Shown here piece after piece: positions 1 through 10,150 of a DNA stretch of 10,643 nucleotides. Each line of letters opens with the position of its first letter. The first letter of the stretch is position 1. The DNA lies in contig JAIVER010000026.1 of the NCBI GenBank assembly GCA_023864145.1, positions 1-10,643 on the forward strand. The letters run 5' to 3'. The notes under the pieces are model-generated. The model worked only from the letters and a program-made list of their open reading frames with translations. It made no database searches and had not been told where the DNA came from. Both the position numbers and the translations under genes were made by a program. The DNA comes from Thiohalomonas sp. Lineage in GTDB: Bacteria > Pseudomonadota > Gammaproteobacteria > GRL18.

Positions 1-489
1 TTACCGAGCATTGGAAAATCATTAGATTCTCGAATTAATGATAATTTCCAAGTGTTCGATCCTGCATTTTCAAGTTGATTGGGTATATAACGTGGAGTGA
101 TTGTCATTGGAAAGCGTAGTTCAAACTCGCCCATATTATAATTGACCTTTTGCAGGTAAGTGATTTCAAGGACAATTTCTGAATCAGGTGCAATATTACT
201 AATGGAATTAGTGAACAGATTAGGACGTTCCTGTTCAACAAGGCTGGCCTGCTTGCCTGCTACTCGGGCTTGTTGATAAATGATCCGCGCTTCTTTTTTT
301 TCTTTTTATTGTGCTCTTAATAATGCGCTCACCGATTTTAATCTGCATTCTATTCACTGCGGCATTTTCAGGTAAAGGGAAGACATAACTGCCTTCTACC
401 CATTGAACACTGGTATTTTTAAAATGCTGCTTAACATTCACCTTAGCAACCATGGCGTTAACCTCCATACTCATATCCGTTTTGAGCAA
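1..489 (-). pseudogene. VIT-domain protein (marine sortase-target type), frameshifted and partial
   Basis: The gene enters from the left edge and reads leftwards. From about 489 to 300 one frame encodes an N-terminal VIT (vault/inter-alpha-trypsin) domain, with motifs such as WVEGSYVFPLPENAAV and IGERIIKSTIK. From about 300 to 2 a second frame continues without a stop: EARIIYQQARVAGKQASLVE, then QERPNLFTNSISNIAPDSEI and FPMTITPRYIPN. Joined, the pieces match the typical VIT domain of the marine proteobacterial sortase target protein family (TIGR03788), whose members carry a downstream VWA domain, here outside the window. Removing one A from the A5/A8 tracts (plus 294-307) restores a single frame. 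Only a TTG at 489 or ATGs inside the domain can start this frame, and an in-frame stop lies at 517-519. No signal peptide is visible, although the family is exported. The family call is firm. Whether the break is real, phase-variable or a sequencing error is open. Confidence 0.8.
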
Positions 490-551
490 GAGAGTAGGTT
501 TATAATATTGCTTGTTTTATGCACTTTAACTATCATCACTATTTCATCCTT

Positions 552-568
552 AATCACATAGAGTGATT
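552..568. repeat. Short inverted repeat, operator-like
   Basis: AATCAC (552-557) and GTGATT (563-568) are perfect inverted arms around a 5-base spacer. The element lies just upstream of the putative start region of the minus-strand gene. No T-run follows on either strand, so a terminator is unlikely. A regulator-binding site is possible, but no regulator is identified. Confidence 0.35.
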
Positions 569-590
569 TTGTGTGTTTATTATCTTTTTA

Positions 591-615
591 TTTCAGCATA
601 GTGATATGGCTGAAA
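591..615. repeat. Imperfect inverted repeat / stem-loop
   Basis: TTTCAGCATA (591-600) pairs with TATGGCTGAAA (605-615) around a GTGA loop, leaving one unpaired C. It is the strongest dyad in the divergent spacer. There is no T-tract after either arm, so it looks more like an operator or a structured 5' leader for the minus-strand gene than a terminator. Confidence 0.4.
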
Positions 616-730
616 GATATTGATATTGTGTAAATTTGATGACGAATTATGGCAGTGCTTTTGGAATTGATGTAAAACTGTGCAATTTCTCAAAGAAGCA
701 AAAAGTAGTCTATTTAAAATATGGTAAAAG

Positions 731-739
731 TGTTATACT
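731..739 (+). promoter_or_regulatory. Likely accA promoter, extended -10
   Basis: TGTTATACT fits the extended -10 pattern TGnTATAAT with one mismatch. No good -35 box is found 16-18 bases upstream, which is tolerated by extended -10 promoters. Transcription would start near 746 and leave a leader of about 95 bases before accA. Confidence 0.5.
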
Positions 740-839
740 CAGGAATTACAAAAAACGAATATATCGTCTCCTGATAGCCTTTTTTTAAATTGGGAGCATC
801 TCCAAGAATCAACGTTTATAACGATATAAGAAACATATA

Positions 840-1799
840 ATGAATCCTAATTTTCTTGATTTTGAACAACCAATAGCAGAGCTTGAAGCAAAGATTGAAG
901 AGTTACGCTATGTTGGTAATGATACTGAACTGAACTTATCTGAAGAAATAGCGACTTTAAAAGAAAAAAGTAAGTCATTGACGAAGTCTATCTTCAAAGA
1001 TCTAACTCCCTGGCAAATATCTCAGCTGGCTCGTCATCCTATGCGTCCTTACACGTTAGATTATATAAAGCTTATTTTTACTGATTTTGAAGAACTTCAT
1101 GGCGATCGTGCCTTTGCAGATGATGCCCCGATTGTGGGCGGTTTAGCACGTCTGGATGGTAATCCAGTTATGATCATTGGCCAGCAAAAAGGTCGTGATA
1201 CCAAAGAAAAAGTCAGACGCAACTTTGGTATGCCTCGTCCCGAAGGCTATCGTAAAGCATTGCGTTTAATGAAATTAGCTGAACGTTTTAAATTGCCGAT
1301 TTTGACCTTTATTGATACACCGGGTGCTTATCCGGGTGTTGGTGCTGAAGAACGCGGGCAAAGTGAAGCCATTGCACGTAATTTGATTGAAATGGCAGAA
1401 CTAAAAGTGGCGATTATTTGTACTGTGATCGGTGAAGGCGGTTCGGGTGGTGCATTAGCTATCGGTGTGGGTGATCGCGTGAATTTATTACAATACAGCA
1501 CTTATTCAGTCATATCGCCTGAAGGTTGTGCCAGTATTTTATGGAAGAGTGCAGATAAAGCCTCAAATGCTGCTGAGGCAATGGGTATTACTTCAGGGCG
1601 TTTAAAAGAACTTGGCTTAATTGATCAAATTATTGATGAACCTGTTGGTGGTGCTCATCGTGATCATGAAAATATGGCCAAAAAATTAAAGCAGTCTTTA
1701 GTAGAAACCTTAGAACACCTGCTTGAAATGCCGACAGATCGTTTATTGGATTCCCGCTATGAGCGTCTGATGAAGTTTGGCAATTATATTGAAGGTTAG
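840..1799 (+). CDS. accA: Acetyl-CoA carboxylase carboxyltransferase subunit alpha
   Basis: AccA pairs with AccD to form the carboxyltransferase half of acetyl-CoA carboxylase. It moves the carboxyl group from biotin on AccB to acetyl-CoA, giving malonyl-CoA for fatty acid synthesis in the cytoplasm. The 319 residues are the normal full length, opening with [16 protein letters not shown] as in other gammaproteobacteria. An N-terminal helical segment (about 1-60) is followed by the crotonase-like carboxyltransferase fold, with [11 protein letters not shown] near 156-166 and the glycine-rich [10 protein letters not shown] at 198-207. The start is fixed by this conserved N-terminus; the upstream Shine-Dalgarno is weak. 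tilS follows after 22 bases, so co-transcription is likely. No lesions are seen. Confidence 0.98.
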   Translation: MNPNFLDFEQPIAELEAKIEELRYVGNDTELNLSEEIATLKEKSKSLTKSIFKDLTPWQISQLARHPMRPYTLDYIKLIFTDFEELHGDRAFADDAPIVGGLARLDGNPVMIIGQQKGRDTKEKVRRNFGMPRPEGYRKALRLMKLAERFKLPILTFIDTPGAYPGVGAEERGQSEAIARNLIEMAELKVAIICTVIGEGGSGGALAIGVGDRVNLLQYSTYSVISPEGCASILWKSADKASNAAEAMGITSGRLKELGLIDQIIDEPVGGAHRDHENMAKKLKQSLVETLEHLLEMPTDRLLDSRYERLMKFGNYIEG

Positions 1800-1821
1800 A
1801 GTATTGAAGGAGTAGTATATA

Positions 1822-3273
1822 ATGTCTGTTACTCCTCAGGCCTTTCATCTTCAGCAATTGGCTGCTACTGAAAAGTATCTGATTGCCTATAGCGGTGGTG
1901 TTGATTCACATGTTTTATTGCACCTCTGCGCGCAGCTCAAAAATTCTCCCAGTGGTTTCGAACAATCTTTTTCTGCTGTCTATATTGATCATGGCTTAAA
2001 CCCCAATGCCAAAAAATGGGGTTTTCACTGCCAGCATATTTGTTTTGAATTAGATATCCCTCTCAGCATTATTGAAGTTGATGCCAGTCCAGAAAATGGT
2101 CAGAGTCCTGAGGCTTCTGCCCGCAGTGCCCGTTATCAGGCTTTTAGTCAATTATTAGATGACAATGACTGTCTTTTGACTGCACAGCACCTGGATGATC
2201 AAGCTGAAACACTCCTGCTGCAGCTGCTTCGTGGTAGTGGTACCAAAGGCTTATCTGCCATGCCCAGAATTAAACTTTTTGCCAAAGGGTTTTTATGTCG
2301 TCCAATTCTTGATTATAGAAAAAAAGATATTCTTGATTATGCAAAACAGCATCAACTGGACTGGATTGAAGATGAAAGCAATGCAGAAGAACGTTTTGAT
2401 CGTAACTATTTACGTCATACGGTATTGCCTCTATTAGAAAAGCGCTGGCCTGCTACTCAGGAGAATTTTGCTAAATCTGCTGAAGTTCTGGCAGAATCTC
2501 AACTATTATTAGATGAAATGGCATACTCAGATATTCGGAGCTTATTTTTTATTAATGCCAATGGTGTGACGGAGCATGATAAATTACTTCTGGAACCCAT
2601 GTTTAAACTATTAAAGTTGAGTCAGATATCTTTGCAACAGCAAAAAATACCGGATCACTGCCATCATCATGAACTAGCTCGTTTGAATAACGTGCTGAGA
2701 TACTGGATAAACCTCAATAATCTTCCTATGCCATCAAAAAAAATTCTGGAACAGATTGTTTCTGGTGTGATTCAGGCAAAAGAAGATGCTATGCCTTTAG
2801 TGTCATGGAGGCGTGATACATTTTATTGTGAAGTGCGCAGGTATCGAAATAAGCTCTACTTGCTGGATGCTTCACCCATCACCAAACAAACTCAAAAACA
2901 GCAACTAACTAAAGGGCAAGTTCTTGATTTAATTGATAATAAGGGAAGTATTGAATTCTTGTCAGCGAATAAAGTACAGCGAGATCACTTTTTTAATCGA
3001 GAAAAACTGCTGAGCAAAAAATTGACTATTGGTTTTAGAGAAGGTGGTGAACGCTTTAGAAGAACCGTAAACGGGCAGTCTCATGCATTAAAACACTGGT
3101 TTCAGGAACAAGCTATTCCACCCTGGGAGCGAGATCGGATGCCGTTGATTTTTTGGGGAGATGAATTGATTCAGGCAGGTAACACTGTCCTTAGTGATCC
3201 CTTTAGCGATGTGGTCAGTCATGTTGTCAATGATGCTCTGGTTATTCATTGGCAAAGAATTAAAAATAAATAA
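1822..3273 (+). CDS. tilS: tRNA(Ile)-lysidine synthase
   Basis: TilS uses ATP and lysine to convert C34 of the CAU-anticodon tRNA-Ile to lysidine, switching it from Met to Ile identity and AUG to AUA decoding. It is essential in most bacteria. The N-terminal N-type ATP-pyrophosphatase domain shows the SGGVDS P-loop (residues 24-29), HLDDQAET (123-130), RGSGTKGLSAMP (137-148) and ESNAEERFDRNYLRH (185-199). A middle substrate-binding domain spans about 280-345. The C-terminal TilS domain starts near 400 (FREGGERFRR, IPPWERDRMP, WGDELIQAGN). AAGGAG at 1807-1812 supports this start. At 483 residues it is about 50 longer than E. coli TilS. Extra sequence appears around 245-285, including a CHHHE stretch, and around 350-395. 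Confidence 0.97.
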   Translation: MSVTPQAFHLQQLAATEKYLIAYSGGVDSHVLLHLCAQLKNSPSGFEQSFSAVYIDHGLNPNAKKWGFHCQHICFELDIPLSIIEVDASPENGQSPEASARSARYQAFSQLLDDNDCLLTAQHLDDQAETLLLQLLRGSGTKGLSAMPRIKLFAKGFLCRPILDYRKKDILDYAKQHQLDWIEDESNAEERFDRNYLRHTVLPLLEKRWPATQENFAKSAEVLAESQLLLDEMAYSDIRSLFFINANGVTEHDKLLLEPMFKLLKLSQISLQQQKIPDHCHHHELARLNNVLRYWINLNNLPMPSKKILEQIVSGVIQAKEDAMPLVSWRRDTFYCEVRRYRNKLYLLDASPITKQTQKQQLTKGQVLDLIDNKGSIEFLSANKVQRDHFFNREKLLSKKLTIGFREGGERFRRTVNGQSHALKHWFQEQAIPPWERDRMPLIFWGDELIQAGNTVLSDPFSDVVSHVVNDALVIHWQRIKNK

Positions 3274-5084
<1,811 letters not shown>

Positions 5085-5085
<1 letters not shown>

Positions 5086-5921
5086 TGAAACTTTGTGACT
5101 TTGAAGTCGGGCTTGATAAATCCTTATTTTTAATTGCCGGCCCTTGTGTGATCGAAAGCGAGCACATGGCTTTAACCACGGCAGAGCAATTAAAAAAAAT
5201 CACAGATGAACTGCAGATCCCTTTTATCTATAAATCATCTTTTGATAAAGCTAATCGCACGTCCAGCCAGAGTTATCGTGGTCCTGGTATGGCAGAAGGG
5301 CTGAGAATTTTACAAAAAGTAAAAGATGAACTCAATCTGCCTATATTAACGGATGTTCATGAAGATACCCCGCTGGATGAAGTTTTAGATGTGGTGGATG
5401 TATTACAAACACCGGCCTTTTTATGTCGTCAGACCAATTTTATTCAAAATGTGGCTAAAACCGGTAAACCGGTCAATATTAAAAAAGGTCAGTTTCTAGC
5501 CCCGTGGGATATGAAAAAGGTCATGGACAAGGCCAAAGAAACAGGCAATCAGCAGATCATGGCCTGTGAGCGTGGAGTCAGTTTTGGCTACAATAATCTT
5601 GTTTCTGATATGCGTTCATTAGCTGTAATGCGCGAGACTGACTGCCCGGTGGTTTATGACGCCACTCATTCTGTACAGCAGCCGGGCGGTTTAGGTGGTT
5701 GTTCTTCGGATGGTAACCGGGAATTTGTCCCGGTTTTAGCTCGTGCTGCAGTGGCCAGTGGTGTTTCAGGTCTGTTTATGGAAACTCATCCAAATCCGGA
5801 AAAAGCACTCAGTGATGGCCCGAATTCATGGCCTCTGGATAAAATGAGCGATTTAATAAAAATGCTGATGGCAATAGATCAGCTGGTTAAAGCAAGACCA
5901 TTTGCTGAAACTACCTTATAA
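5085..5921 (+). CDS. kdsA: 3-deoxy-8-phosphooctulonate (Kdo-8-P) synthase, metal-dependent type
   Basis: KdsA condenses phosphoenolpyruvate with arabinose-5-phosphate to Kdo-8-phosphate, the precursor of the Kdo that links lipid A to the LPS core. It is a cytoplasmic TIM-barrel enzyme. The 278 residues show IAGPCVIES (17-25), [10 protein letters not shown] (51-60), the QSYRGPG motif, [11 protein letters not shown] (133-143) and [13 protein letters not shown] (234-246). Position 21 is Cys, as in the metal-dependent class II enzymes, where E. coli has Asn. His195, Glu233 and Asp244 complete the metal-ligand set known from Aquifex. AAGGA at 5069-5073 lies inside the end of pyrG, 11 bases before the ATG. 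eno follows after 27 bases, supplying the PEP substrate. The function is certain; metal dependence is inferred from residues. Confidence 0.98.
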
Positions 5922-5933
5922 AAATAAAAATAA

Positions 5934-7238
<1,305 letters not shown>

Positions 7239-7347
7239 ATGTCTTAATGACAAAATATCTTAACTATCATCTAACGGGCTGCTCTTTGGTTAAATGCATT
7301 TGCTCTATTCGAGGGCCCATTTTATTTAGGCTAAAAAATATTAGCTA
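7239..7347. other. eno-ftsB spacer
   Basis: This 109-base gap has no gene. A small dyad, TGTC and GACA around TTAAT (7240-7252), follows the eno stop without a T-run. A weak promoter candidate for ftsB is TTGCTC (7300-7305) with TATTTA (7323-7328) at 17-base spacing; it matches consensus poorly. No clear terminator is visible, so read-through from eno is possible. Confidence 0.35.
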
Positions 7348-7656
7348 ATGAATTATATTATTAGCATTTTATTAATTATATTAGTGACGCTGCAATATGA
7401 TTTATGGGTTGGCGAAGGCAGTATTGTGGAAGTCAGGAAACTGAAATCGGCTATTGAATTACAAACCAGAGAAAACCAGATCCTCAGAGAACGCAATGAC
7501 GCATTACAAGCTGAAGTGTTAGATCTTAAGCATGGTTTGAGTGCTATTGAAGAACGAGTTCGCACTGAGCTGGGAATGATTAAAAATGATGAAACTTTTT
7601 TTCATGTTATTGAAAACAAAAGCATTGAGAATAAAAGTATTGAAAACAAAAAATAA
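7348..7656 (+). CDS. ftsB: Cell division protein FtsB
   Basis: FtsB is a small bitopic inner-membrane protein that forms the FtsQLB complex of the divisome and helps trigger septal peptidoglycan synthesis. The 102 residues match the family plan: a very short cytoplasmic N-terminus, one membrane segment (about 3-21), the conserved LQYDLWVGEG junction, a periplasmic coiled coil (about 28-65), then AIEERVRTELGMIKNDETFF close to the E. coli sequence. The C-terminus is unusual: ENKSI ENKSI ENKK, encoded by a 15-base tandem repeat. No Shine-Dalgarno is evident, and the start is chosen because the membrane segment begins at once, as in the family. ispD begins 12 bases downstream, the usual gammaproteobacterial arrangement. 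Confidence 0.95.
   Translation: MNYIISILLIILVTLQYDLWVGEGSIVEVRKLKSAIELQTRENQILRERNDALQAEVLDLKHGLSAIEERVRTELGMIKNDETFFHVIENKSIENKSIENKK
7612..7656 (+). repeat. 15-bp tandem repeat in the 3' end of ftsB
   Basis: Three units run 7612-7626, 7627-7641 and 7642-7656. The first two are GAAAACAAAAGCATT and GAGAATAAAAGTATT. The third starts GAAAACAAA and diverges into the stop codon. They encode ENKSI, ENKSI and ENKK. Silent differences between units suggest the duplication is not brand new. Confidence 0.8.
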
Positions 7657-7668
7657 CCGCTTTAATTC

Positions 7669-8418
7669 ATGAGTCAAGCATTAGCTGATACCTTATCACC
7701 CAGGAAGAAGTATTGGGCTGTCATCCCTGCCGCTGGTGTGGGTAAGCGTATGGGGACTAAAATACCCAAACAATATCTGCCTCTGGCTGCTAAAACAGTG
7801 CTGGAACAAACGCTTAATGTTTTTATTCAACATCCTGATATCAGCGGTATTGTACTTGCTGTTACTGAGGGTGATCCGTATTGGCAGGATATATCTGTCA
7901 ATTATAATCAAGATCATAACAACAAAGACAAGCCCGTCATTATTGCTCCAGGTGGTCAGGAGCGGTGTCATTCTGTTCTTAATGGCTTAAACAAACTGTC
8001 ACTTTATGCATCAGACAATGACTGGGCTCTGGTTCATGATGCCGCACGTCCTTGTTTGACCAGTGATGATATTGATCAATTAATTACAACATTAAGCAAT
8101 AGTTCAGCAGGAGGTTTGCTGGGGTTGCCGATGGCTGACACTGTTAAGCGTTGTGATGCACAACAAAATGTACTGGCAACAGTCGATCGTAGTGACCTCT
8201 GGCGAGCGCTGACACCACAAATGTTCCCCCTTAAATTACTCAAAGATGCGCTGACTTATGCCATTAAAAATAATGCCTTAGTGACTGATGAAGCATCGGC
8301 GATAGAATTGCAGGGCTTAAAACCAAAAATGATAGAAGCTCAGCCGGGTAACATTAAAATCACTCATCCAGCTGACTTGCAGCTTGCAGAACAATTTTTT
8401 GCTAATCAGTCCAGTTAA
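7669..8418 (+). CDS. ispD: 2-C-methyl-D-erythritol 4-phosphate cytidylyltransferase
   Basis: IspD joins CTP and 2-C-methyl-D-erythritol 4-phosphate to give CDP-ME, the third step of the MEP isoprenoid pathway. The 249 residues form a Rossmann-like nucleotidyltransferase. The CTP-binding loop [18 protein letters not shown] (20-37) contains the residues equivalent to E. coli Arg20 and Lys27 (here Arg27 and Lys34). VHDAARPCL lies at 122-130, [14 protein letters not shown] at 171-184 (Arg174) and TDEASAIE at 206-213. [11 protein letters not shown] (227-237) holds Lys230. The N-terminus is about seven residues longer than that of E. coli before the strand leading to PAAG. No clear Shine-Dalgarno precedes it, so the start is slightly uncertain. 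ispF follows after 13 bases as a separate gene, not a fused IspDF. Confidence 0.97.
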   Translation: MSQALADTLSPRKKYWAVIPAAGVGKRMGTKIPKQYLPLAAKTVLEQTLNVFIQHPDISGIVLAVTEGDPYWQDISVNYNQDHNNKDKPVIIAPGGQERCHSVLNGLNKLSLYASDNDWALVHDAARPCLTSDDIDQLITTLSNSSAGGLLGLPMADTVKRCDAQQNVLATVDRSDLWRALTPQMFPLKLLKDALTYAIKNNALVTDEASAIELQGLKPKMIEAQPGNIKITHPADLQLAEQFFANQSS

Positions 8419-8431
8419 ACAGGAGAGTCGT

Positions 8432-8935
8432 ATGATAAGAATTGGTCATGGTTATGATGCACATCGTTTTGCTGATGAAACATTAACAGATGCTTCATCA
8501 ATAGGCTCTTCATTTATAGTGATGGGCGGTGTTAAAATACCTCATTCACATCTACTATTGGCACATTCTGATGGTGATGTCTTAGTCCATGCTCTGTGTG
8601 ATGCTTTATTAGGCGCCCTGGCATTAGGGGATATAGGTAAACACTTTCCTGATACGGCCAGTGAATTTGAAAATATTGATAGTCGAATCTTATTAAGAAA
8701 AGTCATGCAGGAAGTCATTAAAGCAGACTATAAAGTTGCCAATACAGATATGACCATCATTGCTCAGACACCCAAAATGGCAGCGCATATAGAAACAATG
8801 TGTACCTGTCTTGCTGAAGATTTGAATATTGAACGCTCACAAATTAATATTAAAGCAACCAGCACCGAAAAAATGGGCTTTACCGGTCGTAAAGAAGGTA
8901 TTGCTGCTCATGCAGTAGTACTTTTAGTGCAGTAA
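8432..8935 (+). CDS. ispF: 2-C-methyl-D-erythritol 2,4-cyclodiphosphate synthase
   Basis: IspF cyclises CDP-ME 2-phosphate to 2-C-methyl-D-erythritol 2,4-cyclodiphosphate with release of CMP, the fifth MEP-pathway step; it works as a homotrimer. I place the start at 8432, not at the in-frame ATG at 8384, because AGGAG at 8421-8425 is ideally spaced and the protein then begins [13 protein letters not shown] as the family does. The product is 167 residues. Metal ligands are Asp9, His11 and His53; [13 protein letters not shown] (43-55), DIGKHFPDT (67-75) and [16 protein letters not shown] (142-157) are typical. Compared with the 159-residue E. coli enzyme it has a few extra residues after HRF (about 13-28, rich in Ser, Thr and Asp). 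Confidence 0.97.
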   Translation: MIRIGHGYDAHRFADETLTDASSIGSSFIVMGGVKIPHSHLLLAHSDGDVLVHALCDALLGALALGDIGKHFPDTASEFENIDSRILLRKVMQEVIKADYKVANTDMTIIAQTPKMAAHIETMCTCLAEDLNIERSQINIKATSTEKMGFTGRKEGIAAHAVVLLVQ

Positions 8936-8972
8936 ACTTTATAATACAGAAATAACTCTTATCTTGAATTAA

Positions 8973-10070
8973 ATGGAAAAAACATTGAGTGACGCCGAAA
9001 ACGATTTATCCAAACTTTATCCTGTTTTCAAAGTAGAGGATCTGCCTTATGCTCATAATGCTCCTCAGGGCAGAGCAAAGTTTAAGACAAATACTACTGA
9101 TTTTATTGTGCGGGAAACCCTTAGTTTTGAACCAGAAGGTGAAGGCACTCATGCTTATCTATATATTGAAAAAACCAATACCAATACCGAATGGTTAGCC
9201 AGAGAATTAGCACGCTTTGTCGGAGTTGAAGCTAAAGAAATTGGTTATGCCGGTTTAAAAGATAGAAATGCCGTGACCTCACAATGGTTTAGTATTAATC
9301 TGGAAATTACTGATGAGCCTAACTGGGATGAATTTCAACTCGAAGGCATTAATATTTTAAAAAAGACCCTGCATCGAAAAAAATTAAAACGTGGTGCCAT
9401 CAGACATAATAGATTTGAAATTATCCTAAGAGATATTGAACAGGTCACTAAATATGATTTAAAAAACACGATTAGGCAGATACAGTCTTCCGGAGTACCA
9501 AACTATTTTGCACAACAACGATTTGCTCATGGCTACAATAACCTGACTCGTGCCGCTGACTGGTTTAACGGCACCAAAAAAATTAAAAAACGAGCCGATA
9601 AAAGTATCCTGCTTTCAGCAGCTCGTTCAATGATTTTTAATCAAATGCTGTCACAAAGAATTGAGCAGACAGGCTGGGATAAACTCATTAATGGTGACAT
9701 AATGATGCTGTCGGGCACGCACTCTATTTTTTCTGCGCCAGAAATTGATGATGAATTAAGGCAGCGCTTCCATCAGGGTGATATCCATCCAACAGCTGCT
9801 TTATGGGGCATGGGACAACTCACTTCGGAAAATGAATTATTAATACTGGAGAAAAAAGTTGCAGATTCACTGGATAAATGGTGTGACGGTTTAGAAAAGC
9901 AAGGTTTGAAACAAGAACGTCGCTGCGTAAGACTATTTCCAGAGGATTTAACGATACATTTGGAAGGTGGCACTTTAACAAAAGCCACTTTAGAAAAAGT
10001 AACAATAGCCTTTTCGCTGCCAACAGGTACTTATGCTACTGCTGTGTTACGAGAAATTGTCCAGTTTTAA
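8973..10070 (+). CDS. truD: tRNA pseudouridine(13) synthase
   Basis: TruD converts U13 in the D-arm of tRNA-Glu and a few other tRNAs to pseudouridine. The 365 residues (E. coli 349) include KFKTNTTDFIVRETLSFEP near 36-54, the catalytic Asp97 in GYAGLKDRNAVTSQW (91-105), HRKKLKRGAIRHNRFEI (134-150) and VPNYFAQQRF (175-184), followed by the TRUD insertion domain and a C-terminal return to the catalytic fold ending LPTGTYATAVLREI. In the VPNYF region the usual glycines (NYFG, RFG) are alanines. The N-terminus carries about 15 residues more than the shortest family members, and no strong Shine-Dalgarno marks the start, so a slightly later start is possible. It ends the ftsB-ispD-ispF-truD string and is not followed by surE. 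Confidence 0.96.
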   Translation: MEKTLSDAENDLSKLYPVFKVEDLPYAHNAPQGRAKFKTNTTDFIVRETLSFEPEGEGTHAYLYIEKTNTNTEWLARELARFVGVEAKEIGYAGLKDRNAVTSQWFSINLEITDEPNWDEFQLEGINILKKTLHRKKLKRGAIRHNRFEIILRDIEQVTKYDLKNTIRQIQSSGVPNYFAQQRFAHGYNNLTRAADWFNGTKKIKKRADKSILLSAARSMIFNQMLSQRIEQTGWDKLINGDIMMLSGTHSIFSAPEIDDELRQRFHQGDIHPTAALWGMGQLTSENELLILEKKVADSLDKWCDGLEKQGLKQERRCVRLFPEDLTIHLEGGTLTKATLEKVTIAFSLPTGTYATAVLREIVQF

Positions 10071-10097
10071 AATAACGATTAATTGTCCATTAATATT

Positions 10098-10131
10098 AGG
10101 GCCTTGGAAATAATAAATTTTCCAAGGCCCT
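10098..10131 (+). terminator. Hairpin terminator after truD
   Basis: AGGGCCTTGGAAA (10098-10110) and TTTCCAAGGCCCT (10119-10131) form a perfect 13-bp stem with an 8-base AT loop, 28 bases after the truD stop. The tail is only TTAAAT, so the poly-U is weak. The position after the last intact gene of the run favours a terminator. The perfect symmetry could also serve as an operator or leader structure for the next gene. Confidence 0.65.
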
Positions 10132-10150
10132 TAAATCCAGACTTTGGAAT

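Larger units (their letters stand above)
490..839. other. AT-rich intergenic region between the VIT gene and accA
   Basis: These 350 bases hold no convincing gene. The two flanking genes point away from each other, so both promoters should lie here. On the minus strand AAGGA (544-548) precedes a short reading frame starting ATGATAGTT at 536. It stops after about 21 codons without joining the VIT frame and may be debris of the lost N-terminus. Two inverted repeats (552-568 and 591-615) and an extended -10 element for accA (731-739) are listed separately. In many gammaproteobacteria dnaE lies upstream of accA; it is not seen here. Confidence 0.7.

Noticed and set aside
552..568. CRP-type binding site
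   Set aside because: The half-sites face the wrong way (ATCAC then GTGAT) compared with TGTGA-N6-TCACA.
751..803. Possible attenuator before accA: a T7 run (780-786) and a small GGAG/CTCC hairpin (793-803)
   Set aside because: Stems are only 4 bp, the T-run precedes the hairpin rather than following it, and no leader peptide is convincing.
2195..2437. 80-codon open frame inside tilS
   Set aside because: It lies entirely within a conserved gene in another frame, has no ribosome site and looks like no known protein.
7736..7990. 84-codon hydrophobic frame inside ispD
   Set aside because: Its hydrophobic look comes from T-rich codons read out of frame; ispD is clearly the coding frame.
8384..8431. 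Upstream in-frame ATG for ispF, giving 16 extra residues and an overlap with ispD
   Set aside because: The extension does not resemble IspF, and AGGAG at 8421-8425 places the start at 8432, where the conserved N-terminus begins.
7669..8935. Bifunctional IspDF fusion
   Set aside because: ispD ends with its own stop at 8418 and ispF has its own ribosome site and start.
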